This document shows positions 13,662-23,306 of a DNA stretch of 64,000 bases, one piece after another (position 1 is the stretch's first letter; every line of letters begins with the position of its first letter). The notes below the pieces were generated by a model. The model worked only from the letters and a program-made list of their open reading frames with translations, ran no database searches and was not told where the DNA came from. Where the stretch lies: assembly GCF_022539665.2 (NCBI RefSeq), contig NC_081339.1:8057367-8121366 (forward strand), read 5' to 3'. The position numbers were made by a program, and so were the translations under genes. Source of the DNA: Daphnia carinata. Lineage: Eukaryota; Arthropoda; Branchiopoda; Diplostraca; Daphniidae.

Positions 13662-13672
13662 TTTAGGAACAG

Positions 13673-14301
13673 TTACAAAATTGGCTGACTAGCTAATTCT
13701 GCCCACTTTTTACTTATTGTTGCCAGTTGTGAATCACAGAAAGTTTGAACTTGCACTCTGAATTCTTCATAAGTACCTGCTTTGGAAGCCTCCAAATAAT
13801 CAGATAATTCTCCAAATTTTCCACCTAACAACCGATGAATGAAGTCTCTTTGATTATGGATAATGTGAGTAGAAACCGATTGAGGAGATCCGACAACCTG
13901 AAATTATGGGAAAACATCTAAAATGGTCTTTTCTACACTGAACTATATGAAAAGGAAAGAGTCACAACATACCAGTATGAACCTCCCACTCCAACTCAAT
14001 GCAAACTTTCCCCTCTCTAGGGTTATAAGCTTAGGTACAGAAAGCAGTTGCTTAACACACAATGCTGTTCCTACGATCTGTCCCACAACACTGATTCTTC
14101 TCTCAATATTACCTGACTCGCTATTGGGGTGAAAATAGAGAATGGATTCCAATGGGTCGTCCGATTCAGATATTGATTTTTCGACGTCGTAAATGAAAAA
14201 CAATAACAGAGGTCTAGGTAAAAAAACGAACAAGTGCGTTAATTGAAATACTAAAAAGTTATATAAAATCAGTCTTACATGTCAGAAATGGGGGAAGACA
14301 T
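13673..14301 (-). CDS. HPS4-type longin-domain protein, short
   Basis: HPS4 with HPS1 forms BLOC-3, the Rab32/38 exchange factor of lysosome-related organelles. Three exons fit: 14301-14279, 14213-13973 and 13897-13673, encoding 162 aa. The start MSSPISDIP sits in a 23-nt coding exon. The hallmark is FFIYDVEKS followed by SDDPLESILYFHPNS, which mirrors the FFLYDGSKV and GDPTRAGICYFYPS of human HPS4 (CCZ1 has a related motif). Then come VVGQIVGTALCVKQL and LERGKFALSWSG. This is the first longin domain only; family proteins are 480-700 aa with two more domains. The ORF ends (ELASQPIL, TAA) 11 nt before the PRR11 ATG, so the rest is lost, encoded elsewhere, or on another splice form I cannot see. 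The left end of a TIR transposon lies 118 bp upstream of the ATG. Confidence 0.68.
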
Positions 14302-14427
14302 GAATTTTACACTAGAAATCTAAGAGATTTAACGGTTAGTTCAAACAGCTGAGGAGTCCGCCATATATTGTTTGTCAAAACATGAGTTTGAAAATGACAG
14401 CGTTGCCTTGCGTAGGCTGGCATGTAC

Positions 14428-14879
14428 TCTTTTGGGCTAGTTACAAAAAGGACTCCAGGGTTTCCGACTTTTGGTTGCAGGTTTCCGACACTTGGACTCT
14501 GGAACCCGACGTTAGGACATCTGTCCACCGACGTTTGGACTACTGGTCCCCGACGTTTGGGCGCAACAGTAAATTGTTGCTGAAACCAACGAGCGCTACA
14601 CTTTCCGACAAGATGACTCCCGTGCCATCGACATTAGGACTTTTTTTTTATTGATGATAAGTATTGTATACGTCAAACGGACTCCCGATCTAGCGACAAA
14701 TGGATTCTCAATACAGGTACACGTTAATTGTTTTATTTCTATTACCTTATATTTTATACATACTTTTGCCAAGTAGGTAGGATATTTAATTAATTTCGTT
14801 ACTATAGATGTGTTTTCCTATGATGTATCGGTTTATTAATTTTACTATTTGTATTACAGAAAAAAGGATGAATAAAATT
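14428..14879 (+). repeat. Left terminal inverted repeat of the DHX37-carrying element
   Basis: Pairs with the right arm from TCTTTTGGGC (14428) to AATAAAATTA (14880). The outer 150 bp hold at least five spaced copies of a CCGAC-N(0-2)-TTGG-like unit (near 14466, 14486, 14507, 14529 and 14549), which look like subterminal transposase-binding repeats. Confidence 0.85.
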
Positions 14880-15385
14880 ATAAGAGTTTATGTGCTGATG
14901 CCAGAGGTAAATCTATCAAGTTTTTATTTACTTAAATTTACTAATCTTTTAGTTATTCAAGGCACTAAGGTATGATGTAGCAATCGAAACCATTCCTTAT
15001 AATGTTGCTGCCATACGTCATCCAAGACATTGTAGAGTATACATCAACACTTAGTCTCTGTTATTAAGAAATGTGGAAATGGAGGATAAGGTAAGACCAA
15101 GGAAGAATTCCTGTTAAGCATATTAAATAATTAATGTACATAACCTTTTGTCACTCGCAGCACAAACTCATGATTCCATTGTTGACTCAAAGCCAACAGC
15201 CCCACTTGTCTCGAGGTCCCAATGTGCATATCCAGGGAAAGGTAATGCTAACAGCAATCTTTCAAATAATGTTATGAAATTAATGAATATATAATATTTC
15301 TATTAATAGCATGTTATACAGTACATACTTAAAAACCGTCTGGTAGTATTAATTGTCTAAGAGTTTGTAATTCCTTTTTTTTTAG

Positions 15386-17055
15386 CGAAGGGGATATTAA
15401 TCAACGTGCTGGTCGAGCTGGTCGTACCGGCCCGGGACATTGTTACCGACTCTATTCTTTTGACGTCTTTAATGACGAGTTTGAAAAATTTTCCTTGCCA
15501 GATATCGCGTGAAGGTATTATTATTATAGATTTGGCTACTGTCAAGGGAAGTATAACAAAGTTTTATTCCAGACCCATCGACGACTTAGTTCTACAAATG
15601 AAATCAATGGACATTGAAAAAGTTATCCACTTTCCTTTCCCCACACCACCTGATATTCAGCAACTATTCGCAGCTGAGCGACGGCTGTTGTTGCTAAATG
15701 CACTGGAACCGCCGCCACGCAGCGTAGGACTCAAACGTAAGATTCGTACTGTTTTTCAATTACATTTTAAAATATTGAAAATTCATTTTAGCATTTACAG
15801 AAAGCCAAGAATGGATGTCAAAAATCACTCCACTTGGCAGAGCCATGGCAGCTTATCCATTAGCACCGCGCTTTGCAAAGATGTTATTATTAAGCCAACA
15901 AAATGACCTACGTCAGCTGAGCATTACTCTGGTGGCTGCCCTATTAGTACAAGAACTTGTGCTGGATCAGCCAGCCGATTCTGTAGCAGGCGATACTCAC
16001 AGAAGGTGGCTTGGTCAAGATAGACGTCCTGGGCTGGAACGGGACAGTCCCTACTTTTAGGAGACCCCATGGTACTCCTGCGTGCTGTTGGCGCCGCCGA
16101 GTACTCGGGTGATATTGAAGCGTTTTGTTCCACGAACGGGATACGTAGCAAAGCTCTTCGTGAAGTCCGAAAACTGCGGGTCTAGCTGACAAACGAAACG
16201 AACTTGAATTTACCATCGGGCACTGCATCGATTGTGGTTGACCCTCGCATGGCGCCCCCTACTGAATTGCAAGCCAAACTTTTGCGTCAGATTCTGATGG
16301 CTGGACTTCCCGATCACGTGGCTAAGCGAATACCTCCAAATGAAATCAAGGAAACCGAAGACTGTAGAAAGTACAAATACGCTTATCGCTGCCCAGAAAT
16401 GGAAGATCCTGTCTTCTTGAACTCATCGAGTATCTTGCGCTATTCGCACCCTGAATGGATCATTTATCAGGACATTTATGAACATGCCAACAAAATCTAT
16501 TTGCGTGGTATTAGGGCCATCAAACCCGAATGGCTGCCTATATTCAGTCCTACACAGTGCACCTTCTCTGCCCCCTTGGAGCTTCCTGCCCCTGGTTATG
16601 ATTCAGACCAGGGCCGTGTAATGTGTCACATGAATGTTACATTTGGGAGAAGTGGTTGGCCTCTGCCTGTAATGGAGCTTGAATATCCAGCTGGTATCGA
16701 CCGGTTCAAGTTTTTAGCCCAGTTTTTCCTTAATGGAGAGGTTTGTCGTCCTCTAGCAAAGTACGTATTGGCTCTAGTTTTGTTCATATTTTCCAGCCGT
16801 ACTAAATAAGTAATTTTGTTATGTAGATACACGGCAGCTCTGCTGTCAACTCCATCAACAATGGTCAAGACATGGGTGAAACTCCAGCCCAAGACACAAG
16901 TGTTACTTCAACAACTGACAATTGGTAATCTCGATAGCTTAGATTCGCTTCTTGCCGCTTGGCAAAAAGATAAATTCTATCTCCTGGGGGCCTATAAAGC
17001 CTGGGTACCTGAATCACTTCATGAAGAAATCAATACCCTTTGGCCTCCTGTGTAA
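15386..17055 (+). pseudogene. Captured C-terminal fragment of DHX37/kurz DEAH-box RNA helicase, decayed
   Basis: DHX37 (yeast Dhr1) releases U3 snoRNA during small-subunit ribosome assembly. The fragment begins at an intact splice acceptor with helicase motif VI ([20 protein letters not shown]). It runs through the HA2 region (NFPFPTPP-like HFPFPTPPDIQ; PLGRAMAAYPLAPRFAKML) to the family C-terminus (LQPKTQ, AWQKDKFYLLGAYKAW, TLWPPV, TAA at 17053). Apparent exons are 15386-15514, 15573-15736, 15792-16760 and 16827-17055, with splice sites kept, so capture was from DNA and not from mRNA. Breaks: TGA at 15510-15512, TAG at 16183-16185 (each one C-to-T change from an Arg or Gln codon), and a frame change between about 16000 and 16065. 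Motifs I-V and the N-terminal half are absent. It is roughly 45% of a full DHX37 and lies wholly between the inverted repeats. Confidence 0.85.
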
Positions 17056-17561
17056 TTGACTGTAAAATATATTGACCTCTTCATTGCGTAAGTAAACTTC
17101 TATCGTGAAATCCAAGTTCTTGAGTTTAGCGATAACTTAATATTTTAATCTCTCTTAGCATGAAAAGTTAGCAGGGTTTCCAATTGAAAATCATCTCATT
17201 TTTATTGAAAACACACCTAAAATCAACTACGGGAAGAATAATCTCTACTCTGCCTTGACGCGCTTTTCTTTTTTCTCCTTGATTGGATTTTTCTTGCATT
17301 CATTATAAATATTACGAAAAATCAATACATTTGCGTCTGAATGAAAGTCTCTTCGGTCTCTATGGCACTTCGGCATACAGTTTTTTGAAAAAAAAGTTAA
17401 CAACAACAAAACAAATAGGCGAAGTTAGTTTTCCTAAACAATGTAATTCTTTGTTACAATAGTTAAATATACAATAATGAATGATCAATTGATTATTCTG
17501 GGTTTGTGACATGGCTTACGATTACAATTCAATATGAATAAAAACAATACCTGAAACTTAC

Positions 17562-17768
17562 AGCATTTATCCTCTGTGGATTATCAGAAGATGCAATAAT
17601 GCCATATGTGGCATTAGCTTTTAACTTTCCCCAATCGTGTCCAGTTGCAGCTCTCATTACAACACTGTCTTGTTCTACATAGGACTTCAGGTGCGCGAGA
17701 CATGCTTTCGATTTCACGTAATTTTGCACTAATTCGTAAATAACACCTTGGTTTCGGTCAAACGCCAT
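17562..17768 (-). CDS. Coding-like first exon of unknown type inside the TIR element
   Basis: An ATG-initiated frame of 69 codons (MAFDRNQGVIYELVQNYV at the N-terminus) ends exactly at a good donor, GTAAGT at 17561-17556, in phase 0. I do not recognise the protein. It points away from the right arm into the interior, so it could be the first exon of the element's own gene or a second captured host exon. Nothing downstream on this strand could be joined to it with confidence. Confidence 0.25.
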
Positions 17769-17809
17769 GGCCAAAAAGTAAACAATACAATTGCAAATGG
17801 GGCTAAACT

Positions 17810-18266
17810 AATAGTTTTATTAATACTTTTTTCTGTAATACAAATAGTACAATTTATAAACAGATACAGCATAGAAAAACATCTCTATAATAATAACATT
17901 AATTAAATATCCTACCTACTTGGCAAAAGTATGTATAAAATATAAGGTAATAGAAATAAAACAATCAACGTGTAACTGTATGGAGAGTCCATTTGTCGCT
18001 AGATCGGGAGTCCGTTTGACGTATACAATACTAATCATCAATAAAAAAAAAAGTCCTAATGTCGATGGCACGGGAGTCCTCTTGTCGGAAAGTGTAGCGC
18101 TCGTTGGGTTCAGCAACAATATATTGTTGCGCCCAAATGTCGGGGACCACTAGTCCAAACGTCGGTGAACAGATGTCCTTTCGTCGGGTACCAGATGTCC
18201 AAGTGTCGGAAACCTGCAACCAAAAGTCGGAAACCCTGGAGTCCTTTTTGTAACTCGCCCAAAAGA
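17810..18266 (-). repeat. Right terminal inverted repeat of the DHX37-carrying element
   Basis: Reverse complement of the left arm, including the same subterminal units, the ATTGATGAT segment after a poly-A/T run, and CTTTTGCCAAGTAGGTAGGAT. Differences are scattered substitutions and one or two small gaps, about 10% by eye, so the element is not a very recent insertion. Confidence 0.85.
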
Positions 18267-18413
18267 CTCTGTCCCCGTAGGCTTGATCTGGGAGACTCGA
18301 CTCAGCTTGAGTAGTGTGATTTAAACCGAGTGCAAAATGACAACGGCCGTTTTCGGATCGCGCCACAAGATGGAGAGTTGGTGGGGTGACTTGAGGTGCC
18401 TGTTAGTCTCAAC

Positions 18414-18513
18414 CATGGCCTACTATAATAACGGCCTGTCAACGCGCAATACCCCCAGCGCCTAAAAATGCATTGCCAGAGGGCGTAATACCCCAAATTG
18501 AATTCCACTTTCC
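18414..18513 (+). repeat. Left terminal inverted repeat of the P-like element
   Basis: Matches the reverse complement of 19689-19788 over about 100 bp, including the segment AACGCGCAATACCCCCAGCG. The near-identity of both ends suggests fairly recent movement. Confidence 0.85.
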
Positions 18514-18633
18514 AAAGCGTAATTCCACCCATTAAAATTTTCTTGATTTTTGCCATTGCTCGGCAATGCTTCTTTAAGTGGACAGCGTCTCAGTCGCCAT
18601 TAGTGGTTTTTGTGTAGGGTAGTTTTTTTTTAA

Positions 18634-19062
18634 ATGAGAGTGAAGTGTTGCGTTTTATTTTGTTCTAGTTCAAGTTACGCAAAAAAAGAAAGTAATCTTC
18701 GTTTCTTTCGTTGGCCAACAGACAAAAATGTAATTCAACTATGGCTTCGTCAATTTGCATCCAACAGTGCGATAACAGGTTTTTCCAAGTATTTTAAATT
18801 ACACAAAAATCTCCGCATTTGCAGTTTGCACTTTGAACCTAACTGCTTTAATGAAAAAAACAAATTGCTGAAAAACGCTGTACCCAGTCTGTTCCGGTCA
18901 TGGCCATCCACTGCTACTCTTGATGAGGTTACTTCGACATGCAAAATTCTTATGTACAGTGCTAATTGTGTAACAGAAACATTTTTCCTTTTCAGGCAAA
19001 TGACCAGGCAATGGGTTCATTGGTTTCCAATTCCTATGAACGGTCAGAATTTCCAGGAATGA
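18634..19062 (+). CDS. THAP-domain protein, N-terminal part of a P-type transposase
   Basis: 142 aa starting MRVKCCVLFCSSS. It shows the C2CH THAP zinc finger: N-terminal CCxxxC cysteines, RWPTDK, LWLRQF, the CSLHF Cys-x2-His pair, and the closing AVPSLF box (family AVPxxF). THAP fingers are the sequence-specific DNA-binding module of P transposases and of host proteins derived from them. The frame probably ends at a splice junction near 18950-19010 instead of running to its stop. A second open stretch at 19173-19475 could be the following exon. No RNase-H or GTP-binding transposase region is present. It lies inside inverted repeats, so a mobile origin is favoured over a host gene. Confidence 0.7.
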   Translation: MRVKCCVLFCSSSSYAKKESNLRFFRWPTDKNVIQLWLRQFASNSAITGFSKYFKLHKNLRICSLHFEPNCFNEKNKLLKNAVPSLFRSWPSTATLDEVTSTCKILMYSANCVTETFFLFRQMTRQWVHWFPIPMNGQNFQE

Positions 19063-20084
19063 AGTCTACCTGTGGTAGTATTTTTCCTTCAACAAGTTTG
19101 GTAAGTATTTGAAATTCAGATGGTGGCATGTCCGGCTAATCTTTTAACCAATATATTTATGTTTTTTAGGAGAAAGAACAAACCATGCATTCCCACTTTG
19201 ATCAAGACTTTGCATGTGAACCACCTACTGATTTTAATAGGCAATCAACACCTCATGAAAAACAGTTTGTCTCTGGTAACCTTTATCCAGATTTCCATAC
19301 AAGTGGCCCGTCAATATCTGTGGCCAACTCTTCCATGAATGTTAGTGGTATTTTGGAATCTTTTTGTGTAAAAAATTTTTCCTTGCTGTTCTGTGAACTG
19401 AAGAAAAGAGGTTTAAAGTGCAATTTGATAAAATTCCAGTTGTGTCTAACAAACCAAAGAAAAGAAAAGTCATAAAACTTCAAAAGTAATACAAAACCTT
19501 GAAAATTCAACCGTGTTCTTATTGTTTGATTTATGTGAAATGGGATATATTGGAATCATTATTGTTATTGGGATATATGTCCTTTGAGAAAGGGGTACTA
19601 CTGTAGTGCTGCTAGAAAAGAAAAAAAAATTCCACTTTCCACAGCTTCCTTCCACTCATTTCTATTGTGTATTTGTTACCAAACAGTGGAAAGTGGAGCT
19701 CGATTTGGGGTATTACGCCCCTCTGGCAATGCAGTTTTAGGCGCTGGGGGTATTGCGCGTTGATAGGCCGTTATTATAGTAGGCCATGGTCTCAACCAAT
19801 GGGGAGCTTCGAATTTTGGCGCGTGATCGTTCCCAAGTTGTTTGTAGAACACAAGAAAACGTTTTGTAGCAAACGTTGTGATGTTTGTGGTGTATTCTTA
19901 TTTTCCCTCAGTCTCAAATTTCTGTTATCACCAAACAAAAAAAAGTTATGTTTACTGAAACAGATAATGTAGTAGTGTTTTCAAAGAAAAATCACACATG
20001 TTTGATTAAGCTTTTCGGTTTATTTATCTTGTTTGATGTGCTTATTATTGCACCTTGAACGTTGTTAGCAGTAACCAGGCCTTT

Positions 20085-20930
20085 TTAAAGCAGAACGTAG
20101 ATAATGGAGAAAACGGTAATTAGAATTGGCAGATAAATGACAAGCCAACGGATGAAATCATGGTAAGCTTGTAGAATTTCATCTGGTGTTTCCCACGGAT
20201 TGCGATTACGAAGTTGATAGTCGACTTTCTCCCAACAAACTGGACAGGTAGATTTTTTCCCGATCATGTACCAGCCTCTGACGCAACTCTCATGGTAGGC
20301 ATGTTGGCAACTTAAAGTGCATTTGGTCTGCTCACTCAAGTAGTATCCACAGAGCAAGCAGCAACCTAGATCGGCCTTATGGAAAGGTAGGAGGGGACGC
20401 CCTTTTTTAGACTTTGGACTAACAAACAAATTGTCAGTAATGTGCATTGCAAAATCGCGGCCAACAAGGCCAAAGTAAAGTCCGCAGAATAAAACACGTG
20501 CGCTTACATCAGTGATCGAGTAGCTGCTGCCAACGTAGAGACAAAGGGTGTAAGCCAGGAATCCGCAGAACGAAAGCAAAAAACTGGAATAATGCACAAA
20601 AGAAAACCAGTGGAAAATCAGACCTGGCTTGGATGGAAGTAAAGGCTTTTCGAATCGAGCTTTGAGATAGGCCATAGTTGAAACGAAAAAGAATATACCC
20701 CACAAAATGACAAACCACCATTGAGAGAGTATGAAGGCGGTAACCGATGGAATCAGGCAAAGAGCACAGAACGTTGCGATGTCGAATGAGCGTGGATGAG
20801 ATTTACGCCATAGAATTATACCAAGTTGTACGCTCAGTGCAGCAGATACAAAGATTAGCGAGAATATAAGTATAACCAACATTCCTTCTGACATTTGTGC
20901 TTCCATATTGATACAAGATACATTTAGCAT
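20085..20930 (-). CDS. RNF121/RNF175-like membrane RING E3 ligase, intronless
   Basis: Vertebrate RNF121 is an ER/Golgi multi-pass ubiquitin ligase involved in membrane-protein quality control. The frame gives 281 aa from the first ATG (MLNVSCINMEAQ). It stays open upstream without an ATG to about 21020, so a missing 5' exon is possible; human RNF121 is about 327 aa. Visible are four to five hydrophobic segments, the family motifs KSHPRSFD, FYGLYYG-like FCGLYFGLVGRDFA, and a RING (CCLLCGYY, CTLSCQHAYHESCVRGW, STCPVCWEKV) followed by NPWETPDEI and a final membrane segment. Neighbouring genes are split into many short exons while this one has none, so it may be a retrocopy of a multi-exon RNF121. 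All zinc ligands are present and no stop interrupts it. Confidence 0.85.
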   Translation of the reverse strand: MLNVSCINMEAQMSEGMLVILIFSLIFVSAALSVQLGIILWRKSHPRSFDIATFCALCLIPSVTAFILSQWWFVILWGIFFFVSTMAYLKARFEKPLLPSKPGLIFHWFSFVHYSSFLLSFCGFLAYTLCLYVGSSYSITDVSARVLFCGLYFGLVGRDFAMHITDNLFVSPKSKKGRPLLPFHKADLGCCLLCGYYLSEQTKCTLSCQHAYHESCVRGWYMIGKKSTCPVCWEKVDYQLRNRNPWETPDEILQAYHDFIRWLVIYLPILITVFSIIYVLL

Positions 20931-21553
20931 TGGCCCCAATGTGTAAGATGGCGTTGCATATTGAGCTTCGGCGAGGCTAATTTGAATAGGTGTGAAGTTC
21001 GTAAAAAAAGAATTGCTCAATATGTAAATTAAATCATATCGATTTGGTTTTCAAACATAGTTATAAATCATGTTCAGATAAATCTCCTTTGATTCTATGT
21101 TGAGAAACAGGGAAAATCTTCTGTACCGGTACTTAGAATACGATACAGGACCAACCCCAAACTTCTTGATACAAATGGGAATTTTTCTGTGGCAATATAG
21201 AATGTCGTTGCTAATTCCAATGACTATTTAATGATAACGAAATACAAGACAATCGGGAGCAAATGGCTGGAAGTCTACTGCTCAGTTATTTTCATTAGAG
21301 AAAAGACATGAATACCATCAATACAAATACAACAAAACTTTAATTTTAAGTAAATCAATCTTCATAAAAACGCGAAAGAAAAAAGCTTTTCGAAGCACAC
21401 AGTACATAGAAGAAAATAATGATATGCAATTTAACACAACCGCCGGCATATTCTACTCAAGCAATTTATATATGAAAGAATTTGTTTATATAAGTTTTTT
21501 TTTGTGTGCGTAACTTCACACGTCAGACGGCTCTTACAATATGTAGATTCATT
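20931..21553. other. Intergenic spacer
   Basis: AT-rich. It covers the likely RNF121-like 5' region and the 3' UTR of the TCAIM-like gene on the same strand. No other feature seen. Confidence 0.5.
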
Positions 21554-23306
21554 TTATTTTGCATTCCATGGGATGCACATTTCGCCATCCGAAAGTAAGG
21601 AGTAGTAATGGGTGATCCGAATACGACCATTTTGCAAGAATGGACGTAAATAATCGATTTGTTTCAGCAATTGTCGGCAGCATTGGCTACATTCAGACGG
21701 AGTTACGTTATCGTCTTTGTCCAAACTCAAAAGCCCAAACTAAAGCACGAAAAAATTTTCATTGATAAATAATAGGCAATAGAGTCGAAGAAATAATTTA
21801 TATACCGTTTGCATGCATTCTGAAATCAAGGCTTTTTCTTGCTTCACGTCAGCTACATAATGATCTAGTCGTGAACGGGCTTCCTGAAGATTTGCTGTTA
21901 TGAATGAAACGAGTAACGAAATCGGACAAGAAGACGGAGTAATGAACTGTCCACTCGGAGACAGCATCAGAGGACCAGCTTCCCCTTCGACAACTAAATG
22001 AAAGTCGCTCATGTTCTCAGGCCATTCATCGGGAAATTGATGTCGCGCACGGTAGTCACCTATTAACGTATAATATGCAATAAGAGTTAAAAAGAAAAAA
22101 AGACAAAGTGAATTTCGGAAAATCTTGTGAGGCACGTACCCATGCTGGTTGTTAACATCCTCAGGTGAGACTCGTATGCCTCAGCTAACAGCTCTGGCCG
22201 AAAAAGGCGCTGTGCTACTTTGATTTCACAAAAGGAACGAGAAAGAGCTTTCTCCAGCGCGGGTACTCGCTTTAGTGGAATCTCATAACGTAGTAAGTTA
22301 CGGATCACATCCAGCCAATTGTGGCGAACCTCTCCGCTATTCAGAACGACATGTCCTGAAATCAATACAGGAAAAATTTATTCGATTGATTTAATACATA
22401 ATTTTAAAGGAACGCAGGAAAGACCACTAAAATAAGTAGAGATGATTACCTTGAAGGGAAACTCCAGACTCGCTACCGAAAATCACAGTTTTCCCAGCTA
22501 AGATTTCCATTTCTTCAGGATGATGAGTGACAAGAGATTGAAACGACTGAAGACAACCACGGAAATGGGACGTTCCCCATCCACAGGCCCACACGAGATC
22601 TTTCAACTGGAGTTTTTTGCATAGCTCTTCCTGCAATCGGGAGATTTCGTCACGGACGGGTTGGCATGCTTTTGAACGCTCATCGGCATCTTTGCTGTAC
22701 CTCTTCACCCAATCGGACAAAGTGTCTTCCCTTGGCGGAGTATTTTCCACCGTTCGGAACGTATCCTCCCACAAGTTTGCATCCCATTTTTCATCTATTT
22801 GAAGACAGGGAAACATGAATTTGGGAATAATGTTGAAAACCAGACTGCTGTTAACTATTGATTTACCTTGAATAGAAATTTTGTGTTTTGATGAGACATT
22901 TTTGGTGGCCAGATTGTCAACATACTGAGTTGACAGAGCACACGAAGAAAGAATACTCTGTACTGCTCCACGGATGTCTCTTTGGGCAAGGGAGATGCTT
23001 ACAGCCCTGAACTGTTGATCAGTAGACTGCTGTTTCCGAAGAAAGAATTTGACTTTTGCTGGTCTTACAGGTTTAGAGTGCATAAGTGTTTCAATGTAGC
23101 CATTGAGCTGCTTGAGAGAATTTTCATTTGTATCTCGTTCTTGAGGATGCTGCTGAAAAAGATCAGGATGAACTGCAAAGTAGAAAGGCCTGAGAGCCAC
23201 TGACACTTGACTGGAACTCAAGTACTTCTGGCAGGATTTCTGAATGGTATTTCCCTTCAGTAACGGGTGACCAACTTGCCAAAAAAATATTTTGCATGGA
23301 AGTCAT
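21554..23306 (-). CDS. Tcaim: T-cell activation inhibitor, mitochondrial (TCAIM/C3orf23) homologue
   Basis: TCAIM is a mitochondrial matrix protein best known from mouse T cells; its arthropod role is unknown. Five exons fit: 23306-22867, 22794-22450, 22355-22140, 22059-21806 and 21739-21554, about 479 aa (human 496). The start of the conserved part, ALRPFYFAVHPDLFQQHP with NENSLKQLNGYIETL, is nearly the human sequence. Later LQLKDLVWACGWGTSHFRGC and the ending HYYSLLSDGEMCIPW also match. The only in-frame-spaced ATG (MTSMQN at 23306) is separated from the conserved frame by one base, in a run of seven A on the plus strand at 23281-23287. With six, exon 1 reads through and all later splice phases agree. 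Thus either the run length is wrong in this sequence or the true start lies in an unseen exon. The hydrophobic, basic N-terminus would suit a mitochondrial presequence. Confidence 0.82.

Larger units (their letters stand above)
14419..18275. mobile_element. TIR (foldback-like) DNA transposon carrying a DHX37 gene fragment
   Basis: Two arms of about 455 bp (14428-14879 and 17810-18266) are reverse complements with roughly 90% identity by eye. The octamer CGTAGGCT occurs in direct orientation at 14411-14418 and 18276-18283, directly outside the arms, as expected for an 8-bp target-site duplication. The outermost ten or so bases of the arms match poorly, so the exact ends are uncertain by a few bases. 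The 2.9-kb interior holds a decayed 3' half of a DEAH-box helicase gene on the plus strand and one short coding-like exon on the minus strand near the right arm. I see no transposase domain, so the copy looks non-autonomous. The 8-bp duplication would suit hAT or P superfamilies. Confidence 0.8.
18414..19788 (+). mobile_element. P-like DNA transposon with THAP-domain ORF
   Basis: A 1375-bp unit bounded by inverted repeats of about 100 bp that start CATGGCCTACTATAATAACG at both ends and differ at about five positions. It is flanked by a perfect direct octamer GTCTCAAC (18406-18413 and 19789-19796). Ends beginning CATG, an 8-bp duplication and an internal THAP finger are together the signature of the P superfamily. 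The catalytic transposase core is missing, so this is an internally deleted copy. It lies 130 bp from the right end of the DHX37-carrying element. Confidence 0.82.

Noticed and set aside
15357-15545. Minus-strand ORF inside the TIR element
   Set aside because: Antisense to the conserved helicase motif VI segment of the DHX37 fragment.
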